In this document: positions 1 to 5,685 of the stretch, piece after piece
Position numbering within the stretch: position 1 is the stretch's first letter
How the letters are laid out: the number at the start of each line of letters is the position of its first letter
Position numbers and translations under genes: made by a program
Notes under the pieces: model-generated
Database searches by the model: none
What the model saw: the letters and a program-made list of their open reading frames with translations, nothing else
Told to the model about the DNA's origin: nothing
Source: Candidatus Omnitrophota bacterium
GTDB lineage: Bacteria > Omnitrophota > Gorgyraeia > Gygaellales > Profunditerraquicolaceae
Direction: 5' to 3'
Assembly (NCBI GenBank): GCA_028717985.1
Contig: JAQUMS010000046.1
Location: forward strand, 1-7,795
Length of the DNA: 7,795 bases

Positions 1-889
1 CAACGGTTTTATTGCGGACATTAATGGGCAGGATCATTGAACATTTTGTTTCATCGGGGCGATTAAGATACGGCCTGATCCTATTATCTGCGGTTTTATT
101 GTCAACGAGTAACGGCATTTTTTCTTGTGCCGCCAGGCCGGAAAGACCTTCTCCTAATTTTATGCGGGTTTGTTCGGTAATTTCTCTGGAAATCCCTTTG
201 GCGGCACGGATTGTTAGGATACGATTTTTGTTGATATCCATGATCGACCCTTTATCCGCTCCACTTACCTGACAGGCCACATCAAAAAGCGCGTTAAATA
301 ACCTATGCATCTGTTCCTGTTTATTTTCCTTTAACTCCGCCGAGGCGGCGGCGCGCGCTTCGACGCGGTAAGCTGTTTTAACGATATGTTCAAAAACTTC
401 GCGTAATAATTCCACCAGCTCACGGGCTGATTTCAAAGAAATAACCCGTATCTCCAGTAAAAGGCTCCACAACACGTCGATATCAACTCCCAGTTCTTCC
501 GCCGCATGCACGTATGTTTCTTTGGATTGCCTGCTGACAAGAAATACAGGCCCCAGAATCAAATATGAAACAATGGTTTTTGGAGAAATTTTAAGAGGTA
601 TAATAAAATTACTTAAACCGTTTTCACAAACGCTTTTGAGCTCTTTATCGACAACCCCTTTCCCTCCGAGAAACGTGGGCAGACAGGAACCGCATAATCT
701 TGATTTTATTACGGGAGAGTTTTTAAAAAGATTGGCACATACCGTAGGCTGGCCGCTGGGAAGAGTAATGTCATTGCCTTCGCAATCAACCGTACGCAAA
801 CCGGTTTCAGTGACGGCAGAAAAACTATCCTGAATTTTCTGCCATTCCCGCAGATTAACTACTCGCTGAATAGAGAGTTTCGTTTTCAC
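1..889 (-). CDS. PocR-domain plus GAF-domain sensory protein, C-terminus cut by the left window edge
   Basis: The minus-strand frame is open from 967 to the left edge, so about 296 residues are visible from the proposed GTG start. Residues about 13-165 resemble the PocR ligand-binding domain: an IQDSFSAVTETGL opening, then TVDCEGNDIT, then cysteines at about C51, C66, C69 and C88, then a PLKISPKT...LILGPVFL strand pair. PocR domains usually have Cys-His at the third conserved cysteine; here it is Cys-Glu (C88-E89). A helical, partly charged linker (about 150-195) leads into a GAF domain (GADKGSIMDI, LGEGLSG) that runs off the edge. The family senses small molecules in the cytoplasm, and the ligand here is unknown. 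The missing C-terminus could be a kinase, cyclase, phosphodiesterase or HTH output. It lies 58 nt behind the regulator gene, so it is probably the last visible gene of the operon. No ATG exists before residue 194. GTG at 889 (weak AAAGAG upstream) is preferred over TTG at 931. Confidence 0.8.
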   Translation of the reverse strand, partial: MKTKLSIQRVVNLREWQKIQDSFSAVTETGLRTVDCEGNDITLPSGQPTVCANLFKNSPVIKSRLCGSCLPTFLGGKGVVDKELKSVCENGLSNFIIPLKISPKTIVSYLILGPVFLVSRQSKETYVHAAEELGVDIDVLWSLLLEIRVISLKSARELVELLREVFEHIVKTAYRVEARAAASAELKENKQEQMHRLFNALFDVACQVSGADKGSIMDINKNRILTIRAAKGISREITEQTRIKLGEGLSGLAAQEKMPLLVDNKTADNRIRPYLNRPDETKCSMILPINVRNKTV

Positions 890-912
890 GGGGATTTTAG
901 CTCTTTGATCGC

Positions 913-956
913 AGCTCTTAGCTGTTAGCAAAAAAAAATAAAAAGAACTAAGAGCT
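913..956. repeat. 9-bp perfect inverted repeat around a T-rich loop, between regulator and PocR gene
   Basis: The arms are AGCTCTTAG at 913-921 and CTAAGAGCT at 948-956, separated by 26 nt that on the minus strand are mostly T. The right arm contains the TAG stop of the regulator C-terminal frame. A further copy of AGAGCT lies nearer the PocR start (about 899-904, minus strand), so alternative pairings are possible. The T-run sits in the loop rather than after the stem, so this is not a normal intrinsic terminator. It could be an RNA fold affecting read-through, message processing or access to the PocR start. Confidence 0.45.
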
Positions 957-1319
957 TTTCTTGGATTTCAGCAAGCCGTATTTATTCATTTTTTTATACA
1001 GCGTTGTACGGTTAATTCCTAAGACTTCAGCGGCTTCACTGCGGTTCCAACCAACCGATTCCAATGCTTTTATAATAAGCTCTTTTTCAGGAGATTTCAA
1101 GGCATTTTTTAAAGAAAATCCGTCATCTTCAGTATTAGCCAATTGAGGGCTTCTCGCCTTAAAAAAATCGGGGAAATCATCGGGAGTAATAAGCGGCCCT
1201 TTGCTTAAGATCACCGCGCGTTCGATCATATTCTCCAATTCGCGGACATTTCCCGGCCAGTTATAATTAAGCATCAAAGAAAGCGCCTCATTGGACAGAC
1301 CTGTTATTTTTTTACTCAC
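948..1319 (-). pseudogene. C-terminal part of the sigma-54 regulator (C-lid and Fis-type HTH) in a shifted frame
   Basis: This 123-codon frame opens with GTG and continues the preceding gene in every respect except frame. KKITGLSNEAL followed by WPGNVRELENMIERAV (about residues 21-36) is the end of the NtrC-family AAA+ module, and it carries the sensor-II arginine of the GNVRELEN motif. A linker follows, then a Fis-type helix-turn-helix at about 84-119 (SRSEAAEVLGI-like: NRSEAAEVLGINRTTLYKKM), which would bind an upstream activating sequence. The GTG overlaps the TGA of the upstream frame (ATGTGA), and there is no good Shine-Dalgarno, only GAAG three bases away. A free-standing protein of this kind is not usual, so I read it as the tail of one gene split by a one-base shift. 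Independent translation by stop/start coupling cannot be excluded. Confidence 0.85.
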
Positions 1320-2350
1320 ATGCTTCGCGTGTTAGACACAAAATGATCCGCTAAAATCGGTATATCTTCTTTTCTGTCCCTCAGCGGCGGGACTTCAATT
1401 AAAATAATATTAAGGCGGTAAAAAAGGTCTTTTCGGAATTTACCCAGTTCTATCAGTTGCTGAAGGTCCTGGTTTGTAGCGGCAATAACACGGATATCAA
1501 TCTTAATTGTTTTATTCTCCCCCACCCTTTCAAATTCCCCGTCCTGAAGCACGCGCAAAAGCTTTACCTGTAAAGCGGGGCTAAAAGCATCAATTTCATC
1601 CAAAAATATAGTGCCGCCCGCAGCAAGTTCAAACCTCCCCGGTTTATCCTTAATCGCGCCGGTAAAGGCCCCTTTTACGTGTCCGAACAATTCACTTTCA
1701 AGCAAGGTTTCAGTCAAAGCACCACAGCTGACTTCAACAAACGGTTTGCCCCGTTCAATCTCATTATATTTATGGATCGCGTGAGCGATAAGGCGTTTTC
1801 CCGTGCCGCTTTCTCCATAAATAAGGACCGTGGCGCGAGTATTCAGGATCGCTTCGATCAAGGTATAAATTTTCTGCATCGGCTTGCTTTTGCCGACGAT
1901 ATTGTGAAAATGGTCTCTGAGCGTCGCTGAAAGCTGGCGTTTTAGTTTAACATTTTCCTCAAGAAGGTTTCTCTGAGTGATGATCCGGTCGAGAATAATT
2001 TTTATTTCGCTGTCAACTATAGGCTTGGTGACATAATCATACGCTCCCTGTTTCATAGCTTCAACAGCGCTGTCAATACTGGCAAACCCTGTGATCATTA
2101 TTATGGTGGTATTGGGATGGGAAACTTTTACTTTCTGTAAAAGTTCAATACCATCGCATTTAGGCATTTTCAGGTCAGCGAGGATAACATCGGCGGTATG
2201 TTTTTTGAGGAATTCAAGCGCTTCTTCGCCGTCGGAAGCCGAAGACACGGTAAACCCCTCCATAGTAAGAAATTCGCTTAACGAACGCCTTACCAGGGGC
2301 TCATCATCAACTACTAAGATATGACTGCCGTTAGACTGAGGCTGATTCAT
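1316..2350 (-). CDS. NtrC-family sigma-54 response regulator: receiver plus AAA+ ATPase, ending early at a frameshift
   Basis: Residues 9-125 form a CheY-like receiver with acidic D15/D16, phosphoacceptor D59 (ILADLKMP), T87 and K109. A linker leads to an AAA+ sigma-54 interaction domain from about 150. It has Walker A GESGTGK (179-185), the sigma-54-contacting GAFTGA loop (227-232), Walker B GGTIFLDEI (245-253), and a DLFYRLN segment (308-314) with arginines likely to act as fingers. The chain stops at 344 after ADHFVSNTRSM, whereas family members continue into GLS...WPGNVRELEN and a Fis-type HTH; exactly that sequence follows in the overlapping frame. The intact protein would have about 467 residues. 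When phosphorylated by the kinase it should hydrolyse ATP to open sigma-54 promoters. The start overlaps the kinase gene by 20 nt, implying coupled translation. As written it lacks sensor II and DNA binding, so it would probably not work alone. Confidence 0.93.
   Translation of the reverse strand: MNQPQSNGSHILVVDDEPLVRRSLSEFLTMEGFTVSSASDGEEALEFLKKHTADVILADLKMPKCDGIELLQKVKVSHPNTTIIMITGFASIDSAVEAMKQGAYDYVTKPIVDSEIKIILDRIITQRNLLEENVKLKRQLSATLRDHFHNIVGKSKPMQKIYTLIEAILNTRATVLIYGESGTGKRLIAHAIHKYNEIERGKPFVEVSCGALTETLLESELFGHVKGAFTGAIKDKPGRFELAAGGTIFLDEIDAFSPALQVKLLRVLQDGEFERVGENKTIKIDIRVIAATNQDLQQLIELGKFRKDLFYRLNIILIEVPPLRDRKEDIPILADHFVSNTRSM
1319..1334 (-). other. Frameshift interval joining the two halves of the sigma-54 regulator
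   Basis: On the minus strand the downstream frame is closed by TAA at 1334-1332, and the upstream frame ends in TGA at 1318-1316, so the shift must fall between them. Adding one A to the AA at 1333-1332 removes that TAA and gives HFVSKHAKHVSKKITGLS in one frame. The 12 residues between HFV and GLS match the spacing I recall for relatives such as ZraR. This points to loss of one base from a short A run rather than to two genuine genes. The seven-A run at 1313-1307 lies after the TGA and cannot by itself rescue the frame. Confidence 0.8.
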
Positions 2351-3551
2351 GTTCCAGATATTGAGAAGGTAAAAAAACTGTAACCGCGGACCCTTTACCG
2401 GGAGCGGTTTCTATAGTGATATCGCCTTCGTATTTCGTGACGATCTCTTTGCATATCGCTAAGCCTAAACCGGTGCCTTTATCAATGCTTTTCGTGGTAA
2501 AAAACGGCTCAAAGATACGTTCCCTGACAGATTCCGTCATCCCAACACCCGTGTCCGCGAATACAATACTGACACCGGATGTTTTAAGACACGTCGAAAT
2601 GGTTAAAGTCCCTCCATCGGGCATCGCGTCAATGGCGTTTTTTATGATATTCGTGACTATATGCGCTAAACCGAAATCAGCAACGCGTGGAATGATTTCA
2701 TCGAATTTTTTTTCAACCTTTATCATACCCTCCAGAGAATCCTTATATGCATCTATTCCCCCTTCAATGACCGCGTGTAGGTCAATATATTTCTTGAGCT
2801 GGAAAAACGCGCTTGTCCCTGACTGGTGAGAAAAGATTAAAAGCGATTTTGTGATCTTGGTTATCCTGTCAAGGCCCTTCTTTATTTCAAGGAGGTAATC
2901 CCTGGCAGTAGGATTATTGTCCAGGTGGACAAGTAAAATATGAGTGAAACGGATAATTCCGTCGAGAGGATTGTTGATTTCATGGACGATTCCGGCCGCC
3001 ACCTTGCCGACCGAGGCGAGTTTTTCAAATTCTTTTTTCTGTCGTTCCGCCGAGTCTTTTTCCTGCTTGAGCCGTTCGGTTAAAAGGATATTGTCCGCGG
3101 CGATACAAACAAACTTGCATAAAGTTTTGGCGATTTCAAAATCCTTCTCCGTAAAACATTGCCGGTCTGCTTTATCCGCGATATTAACCAATCCGAGGAT
3201 CCCGTGGGCGCAGATGAGAGGAATTGAAATAAACGAATTGGTGTGATAATGTTTGAAACCGTTCCTTCTAAATCTGACGTCGGAATTTATATCCTTAACC
3301 AAAACGGGAAGCTTAATATTCAATACTTTACCGGAAACACCCTCGCCCGCTTTCTGGCGGTGGCCTTTAAGGAACTGCGTGTTGGAATTATAAAAAGAAT
3401 CCAGTATCAATTCGTTATTTTGCGGGTCAAAAAGGAACAAAGAACCGCACTCGGCATCAAGCAGGGACATCATTTCTTTAAGCGTATTGTTAAAAAGCCC
3501 GTTTAAATTATGCCCTTCAAAAACCGAAACTTCCTGGATTATCGTGCTCAT
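2331..3551 (-). CDS. Soluble GAF-domain sensor histidine kinase (NtrB/AtoS type)
   Basis: The protein has 406 residues and no signal peptide or membrane helix, so it should be cytoplasmic. An N-terminal GAF domain (about 15-155; CGSLFLFD, GEGVSGKV, FISIPL) is the likely sensor. A coiled-coil linker (about 156-180) leads to a HisKA dimerisation domain with phosphoacceptor H190 in GIVHEINNPLDG. The HATPase_c domain has the N box around N305 (NIIKNAIDAMP), the G1 box FADTGVGM (331-338), the F box FEPFFTTK (347-354) and the G2 box GTGLGLAI (359-366), all intact. The compact H-box with HEINNPL is typical of kinases paired with NtrC-type activators, and the regulator follows with a 20-nt overlap. 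The ATG overlaps the TGA of the lipoprotein gene (ATGA) and has a good GGAG five bases upstream. The GAF ligand cannot be told from the sequence. Confidence 0.95.
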   Translation of the reverse strand: MSTIIQEVSVFEGHNLNGLFNNTLKEMMSLLDAECGSLFLFDPQNNELILDSFYNSNTQFLKGHRQKAGEGVSGKVLNIKLPVLVKDINSDVRFRRNGFKHYHTNSFISIPLICAHGILGLVNIADKADRQCFTEKDFEIAKTLCKFVCIAADNILLTERLKQEKDSAERQKKEFEKLASVGKVAAGIVHEINNPLDGIIRFTHILLVHLDNNPTARDYLLEIKKGLDRITKITKSLLIFSHQSGTSAFFQLKKYIDLHAVIEGGIDAYKDSLEGMIKVEKKFDEIIPRVADFGLAHIVTNIIKNAIDAMPDGGTLTISTCLKTSGVSIVFADTGVGMTESVRERIFEPFFTTKSIDKGTGLGLAICKEIVTKYEGDITIETAPGKGSAVTVFLPSQYLEHESASV

Positions 3552-4396
3552 TTCTTCTCCAGTTCCTTGAGGAATTTTTTTGCTTGAGAAGCAAACCTGC
3601 TGTGAGGATATTCCTTTAAAAGCTCCTGGAGTTTGATTTTAGCGTTAGCGGTATCCTGCATTTCCCGGTAATAAATCATCGCCATTGTCATTTGTAACGT
3701 ATCAAGCGGAAGTTTTCCTTTATATTTAAAAAGCATCGTGTTATACGTGCTGATGGCGTTCGTCCAATCGTTCATCCCGATATAGCAATCCGCGACAAGA
3801 TTATACGCCTGATACCCGATAGGCGAATTAGTGAACCTGTGGGCTATATTCCTGTAATGATCAATCGCTTCCTGGTACGCGGCGACCATTTTTTCAGGCT
3901 GGAATTTTGATTTATAGTACGCGGGAATATACATCGGCATTGAAAAACCCCGCTGAGTCATCGGGTATTTTTGAATTATTGCCTTATACTTTTCCAATGC
4001 CAGAGGCCATTTATCTTCAACTTCATAAGTATTGCCGATCAGAAACATTGTTTCCGCGCACACCTGGTCGGATTTAGAATGCTTATTCAAAACCGCGTTC
4101 AGCTGTTCCCTCGCCGCGGCATACTGCTCTTTTGCCTGATATATAAGCGCGATAGTGAATTCCGCGTCCAAAGCCATGGGGCTTGTCGGGTGGCGGCGAA
4201 TAAAATTATTAAATTTTGCGACCGCCACTTCCACCTGCCTGGGCGGAGTGGAAAAAGGATTCTTAAAAATATCATTCGCCTGTTTTTTAAGCCACCAGTA
4301 TTCTTTTTCAATGGCGTATTGATCATTCGCGCATCCGGAGCATATCATCAGCGCGAACAAGATCAGGAGTAATTTTTGAGAAAATATTTTTTTCAT
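3548..4396 (-). CDS. TPR-repeat lipoprotein, BamD/YfiO- or CpoB-like
   Basis: The 282-residue protein begins with a basic N-terminus and a hydrophobic stretch ending at C22 in MICSGC. This is a lipoprotein signal with a slightly unusual Cys at -3. The residue after C22 is Ala and there is no Asp at +2, which favours the outer membrane. The rest is helical with tetratricopeptide-like units at about 55-105 (AVAKFNNFIRRHPTSPMALDA), 113-147 (EKYKAIIQKYP), 170-227 and 232-280, ending with the TPR-like KLQELLKEYPHSRFASQAKKFLKEL. Such proteins are scaffolds in the periplasm, for example in outer-membrane protein assembly or division. The length is close to BamD, but the conserved features are too general to claim that role. 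An AAGG about eight bases before the ATG may serve as the ribosome site. Tight coupling to the kinase gene suggests a shared process, possibly envelope sensing. Confidence 0.85.
   Translation of the reverse strand: MKKIFSQKLLLILFALMICSGCANDQYAIEKEYWWLKKQANDIFKNPFSTPPRQVEVAVAKFNNFIRRHPTSPMALDAEFTIALIYQAKEQYAAAREQLNAVLNKHSKSDQVCAETMFLIGNTYEVEDKWPLALEKYKAIIQKYPMTQRGFSMPMYIPAYYKSKFQPEKMVAAYQEAIDHYRNIAHRFTNSPIGYQAYNLVADCYIGMNDWTNAISTYNTMLFKYKGKLPLDTLQMTMAMIYYREMQDTANAKIKLQELLKEYPHSRFASQAKKFLKELEKK
3557..3560 (-). promoter_or_regulatory. Shine-Dalgarno of the histidine kinase, inside the lipoprotein gene
   Basis: GGAG lies five bases before the ATG at 3551-3549, within the last codons of the lipoprotein gene. 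Together with the ATGA stop/start overlap it supports this start and suggests translational coupling of lipoprotein and kinase. Confidence 0.7.
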
Positions 4397-4414
4397 AGGT
4401 ACTGCCTTTTTAGT

Positions 4415-5281
4415 TTATACACTCTGAGATGTTTTTCTTGTTTCAAGGAACAAAAACGTCGTCGCCAACGTGATAAGAGGATCAATCAATAGAACGTTTA
4501 ATCCTAAACCTATAATTGCGACCAGAAAGATAAATTCGGGGAATAACGTATCGATCAGAAAAACAGCGTTTAAGTCGAGAATAATGATGGGGATATACAA
4601 TAACGCAGGAAGCGTGGCCAAAACAAGCGTCGGCAAAAATATTTTTTTAAACAACACGAACGACCTGATAATTGCCTTCCCGAACTTAAGATTGTCCAGG
4701 ACAATAAACGGAATCGAATAAATAAAAGCGCATTGGAGCAGTATCCCTAAAATAAAATTAAATACAATCACGCCCAGGCTCAGCCAAAGGCTCGCGGGAA
4801 TAAATAAAAGCTTGGCGTGCCCCGAAGAAAAATATTTATACAACAAAAACGGCAAAGCTTTCATTGAATATTGAAATAAAACCGTAACAAGTAAAATTAC
4901 CGCAAAAACGTGAAAATATTTCTTAAACCCTGTCCGGACAGCGGATTTAAAATTCATTTTTTCTTTCCGGAAAAACTGCGCCACCATTACTACGACAACC
5001 GAGGACATTAATGACCCGAAAAATAAATAATCGACTTTTTGGCTTAAAGAAGCGAGTTTGGGGAGTAAAGCGAAATTCACAGGATAATGAAGAAATTGCT
5101 CACCCCAGAACGTCCTGATGATCGGCCCGAAAAAAAGCCTTAAGGGCAGTTGTGGCGAAAAATAAACAATAACTAAGGATATCAACTCAATAACAGTCAG
5201 GAAAATAAAAGGGACATAAATAAGCGGACGGGCTTTTAGAGACGAAAATGTAGAACTGTAGATTTTTCCGATTGATACCAT
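4415..5281 (-). CDS. Six-helix integral membrane protein of unknown function, first gene of the operon
   Basis: The 288-residue hydrophobic protein has membrane segments at about 20-42, 82-104, 122-143, 162-195, 213-236 and 247-280, with basic loops between (RKEKMNFKSAVRTGFKKYF). The pattern IVLDNLKFGKAIIRSFVLFKKIF before the fifth helix, and a short amphipathic N-terminus before helix one, recall the YciC / glycerophosphodiesterase membrane-domain group of poorly characterised membrane proteins. No catalytic motif is visible. It starts about 127 nt after the predicted transcription start and its stop is 18 nt before the lipoprotein gene. The ATG at 5281 has no clear Shine-Dalgarno; the nearby bases are C-rich (AACCCCTT). 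The N-terminal residues still look like a natural start. It may present a membrane signal to the soluble kinase, but that is inference from position only. Confidence 0.8.
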   Translation of the reverse strand: MVSIGKIYSSTFSSLKARPLIYVPFIFLTVIELISLVIVYFSPQLPLRLFFGPIIRTFWGEQFLHYPVNFALLPKLASLSQKVDYLFFGSLMSSVVVVMVAQFFRKEKMNFKSAVRTGFKKYFHVFAVILLVTVLFQYSMKALPFLLYKYFSSGHAKLLFIPASLWLSLGVIVFNFILGILLQCAFIYSIPFIVLDNLKFGKAIIRSFVLFKKIFLPTLVLATLPALLYIPIIILDLNAVFLIDTLFPEFIFLVAIIGLGLNVLLIDPLITLATTFLFLETRKTSQSV

Positions 5282-5408
5282 AATTTAAGGGGTTATTTTG
5301 CCTTAGGTTCGAATTGATTCGTTCGGAATTAGCAGATTTTTGGGCCTAAAATAGTAGTAATTTAACAACAGACTTTTACAATTGTGGTTTTTTATCAACA
5401 CTTTGTAC
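5282..5408 (-). promoter_or_regulatory. Predicted 5' leader of the operon
   Basis: About 127 nt separate the predicted start of transcription from the first ATG. The leader contains a small inverted repeat (CGAAT and ATTCG, two bases apart, near 5310-5321). Near the ATG, TAAGG and CCTTA could pair across ten bases at about 5286-5305, tying up the only purine-rich stretch close to the start. No known riboswitch core is recognised. Confidence 0.35.
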
Positions 5409-5414
5409 TGTTTA

Positions 5415-5443
5415 AGTATAGCATCACAACAGCATTTTGTCAA
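5415..5443 (-). promoter_or_regulatory. Strong sigma-70 promoter for the five-gene operon
   Basis: On the minus strand the -35 box is a perfect TTGACA (5443-5438), the spacer is exactly 17 bp (5437-5421) and the -10 box is TATACT (5420-5415). The -10 is preceded by TG one base away (TGC-TATACT), an extended -10. Transcription should start near 5408 and read leftward into the membrane-protein gene. Intergenic position, orientation and spacing all agree. I see no sigma-54 -24/-12 element here, so the operon is probably constitutive or modulated by a factor not visible. Confidence 0.85.
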
Positions 5444-5622
5444 GCGCTTAAGTGGCTATTTTTTATTAAGTTACATGCCTCACCATACTTCTTTTTCCAT
5501 TTACGACGGGATTTTGCCGTCAAACGAAAAACAGGGGTATGTAGTCAGAAAACTGATCCAAAAGAGTGTCCTGCATTTGCGCGGTCTGGGAGTACAAAAG
5601 CCGTTTTTATTTAAATTTGTTT
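5444..5622. other. Intergenic spacer without a recognisable gene
   Basis: This is AT-rich with scattered short symmetries, for example GACGG and CCGTC seven bases apart near 5506-5522. The plus-strand frame crossing it shows no family resemblance and also runs through the promoter and the hairpin repeat, so I do not call a gene. No RNA gene or sigma-54 site was seen. Confidence 0.5.
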
Positions 5623-5664
5623 CCGTCCTCTCCCCTTGTGGGAGAGGAATAAGGTGAGGGGGAG
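5623..5664. repeat. Hairpin-forming interspersed repeat (REP/MITE-like)
   Basis: CCTCTCCC (5627-5634) and GGGAGAGG (5640-5647) form a perfect 8-bp stem with loop CTTGT, followed by a purine-rich arm with GGTGAGGGGG. This resembles the CCTCTCCC / GGGAGAGG ... GGTGAGGGG type of short palindromic repeat that I recall from intergenic DNA of many bacteria. GTACAA (5592-5597) and TTGTAC (5671-5676) flank it and might mark element ends. It lies between the fusion gene's stop and the next promoter, and could also act as a message-stabilising or weak terminating structure. No U-run follows the stem on either strand. Confidence 0.65.
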
Positions 5665-5685
5665 TTAAACTTGTACCGGGGTGAT

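Noticed and set aside
733..752. TTGGCAC resembling a sigma-54 -24 box
   Set aside because: There is no matching -12 TTGC element at the required distance, and it lies inside the PocR coding region.
12..833. Plus-strand frames opposite the PocR-GAF gene
   Set aside because: The minus strand gives a continuous, family-recognisable protein through the whole interval; the plus-strand frames are low-complexity shadows.
918..956. Intrinsic terminator after the sigma-54 regulator
   Set aside because: The T-run is inside the loop of the inverted repeat, and only a 4-5 bp A/T stem precedes it, so a normal terminator is not supported.
1307..1313. Seven-A run as a programmed frameshift site joining the regulator halves
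   Set aside because: On the minus strand it lies after the TGA of the first frame, so ribosomes would terminate before reaching it.
5382..5657. Plus-strand frame of 91 codons in the intergenic region
   Set aside because: It overlaps the promoter and the hairpin repeat, shows no recognisable family, and a second overlapping frame of similar length exists in the same place; it is best explained as chance.
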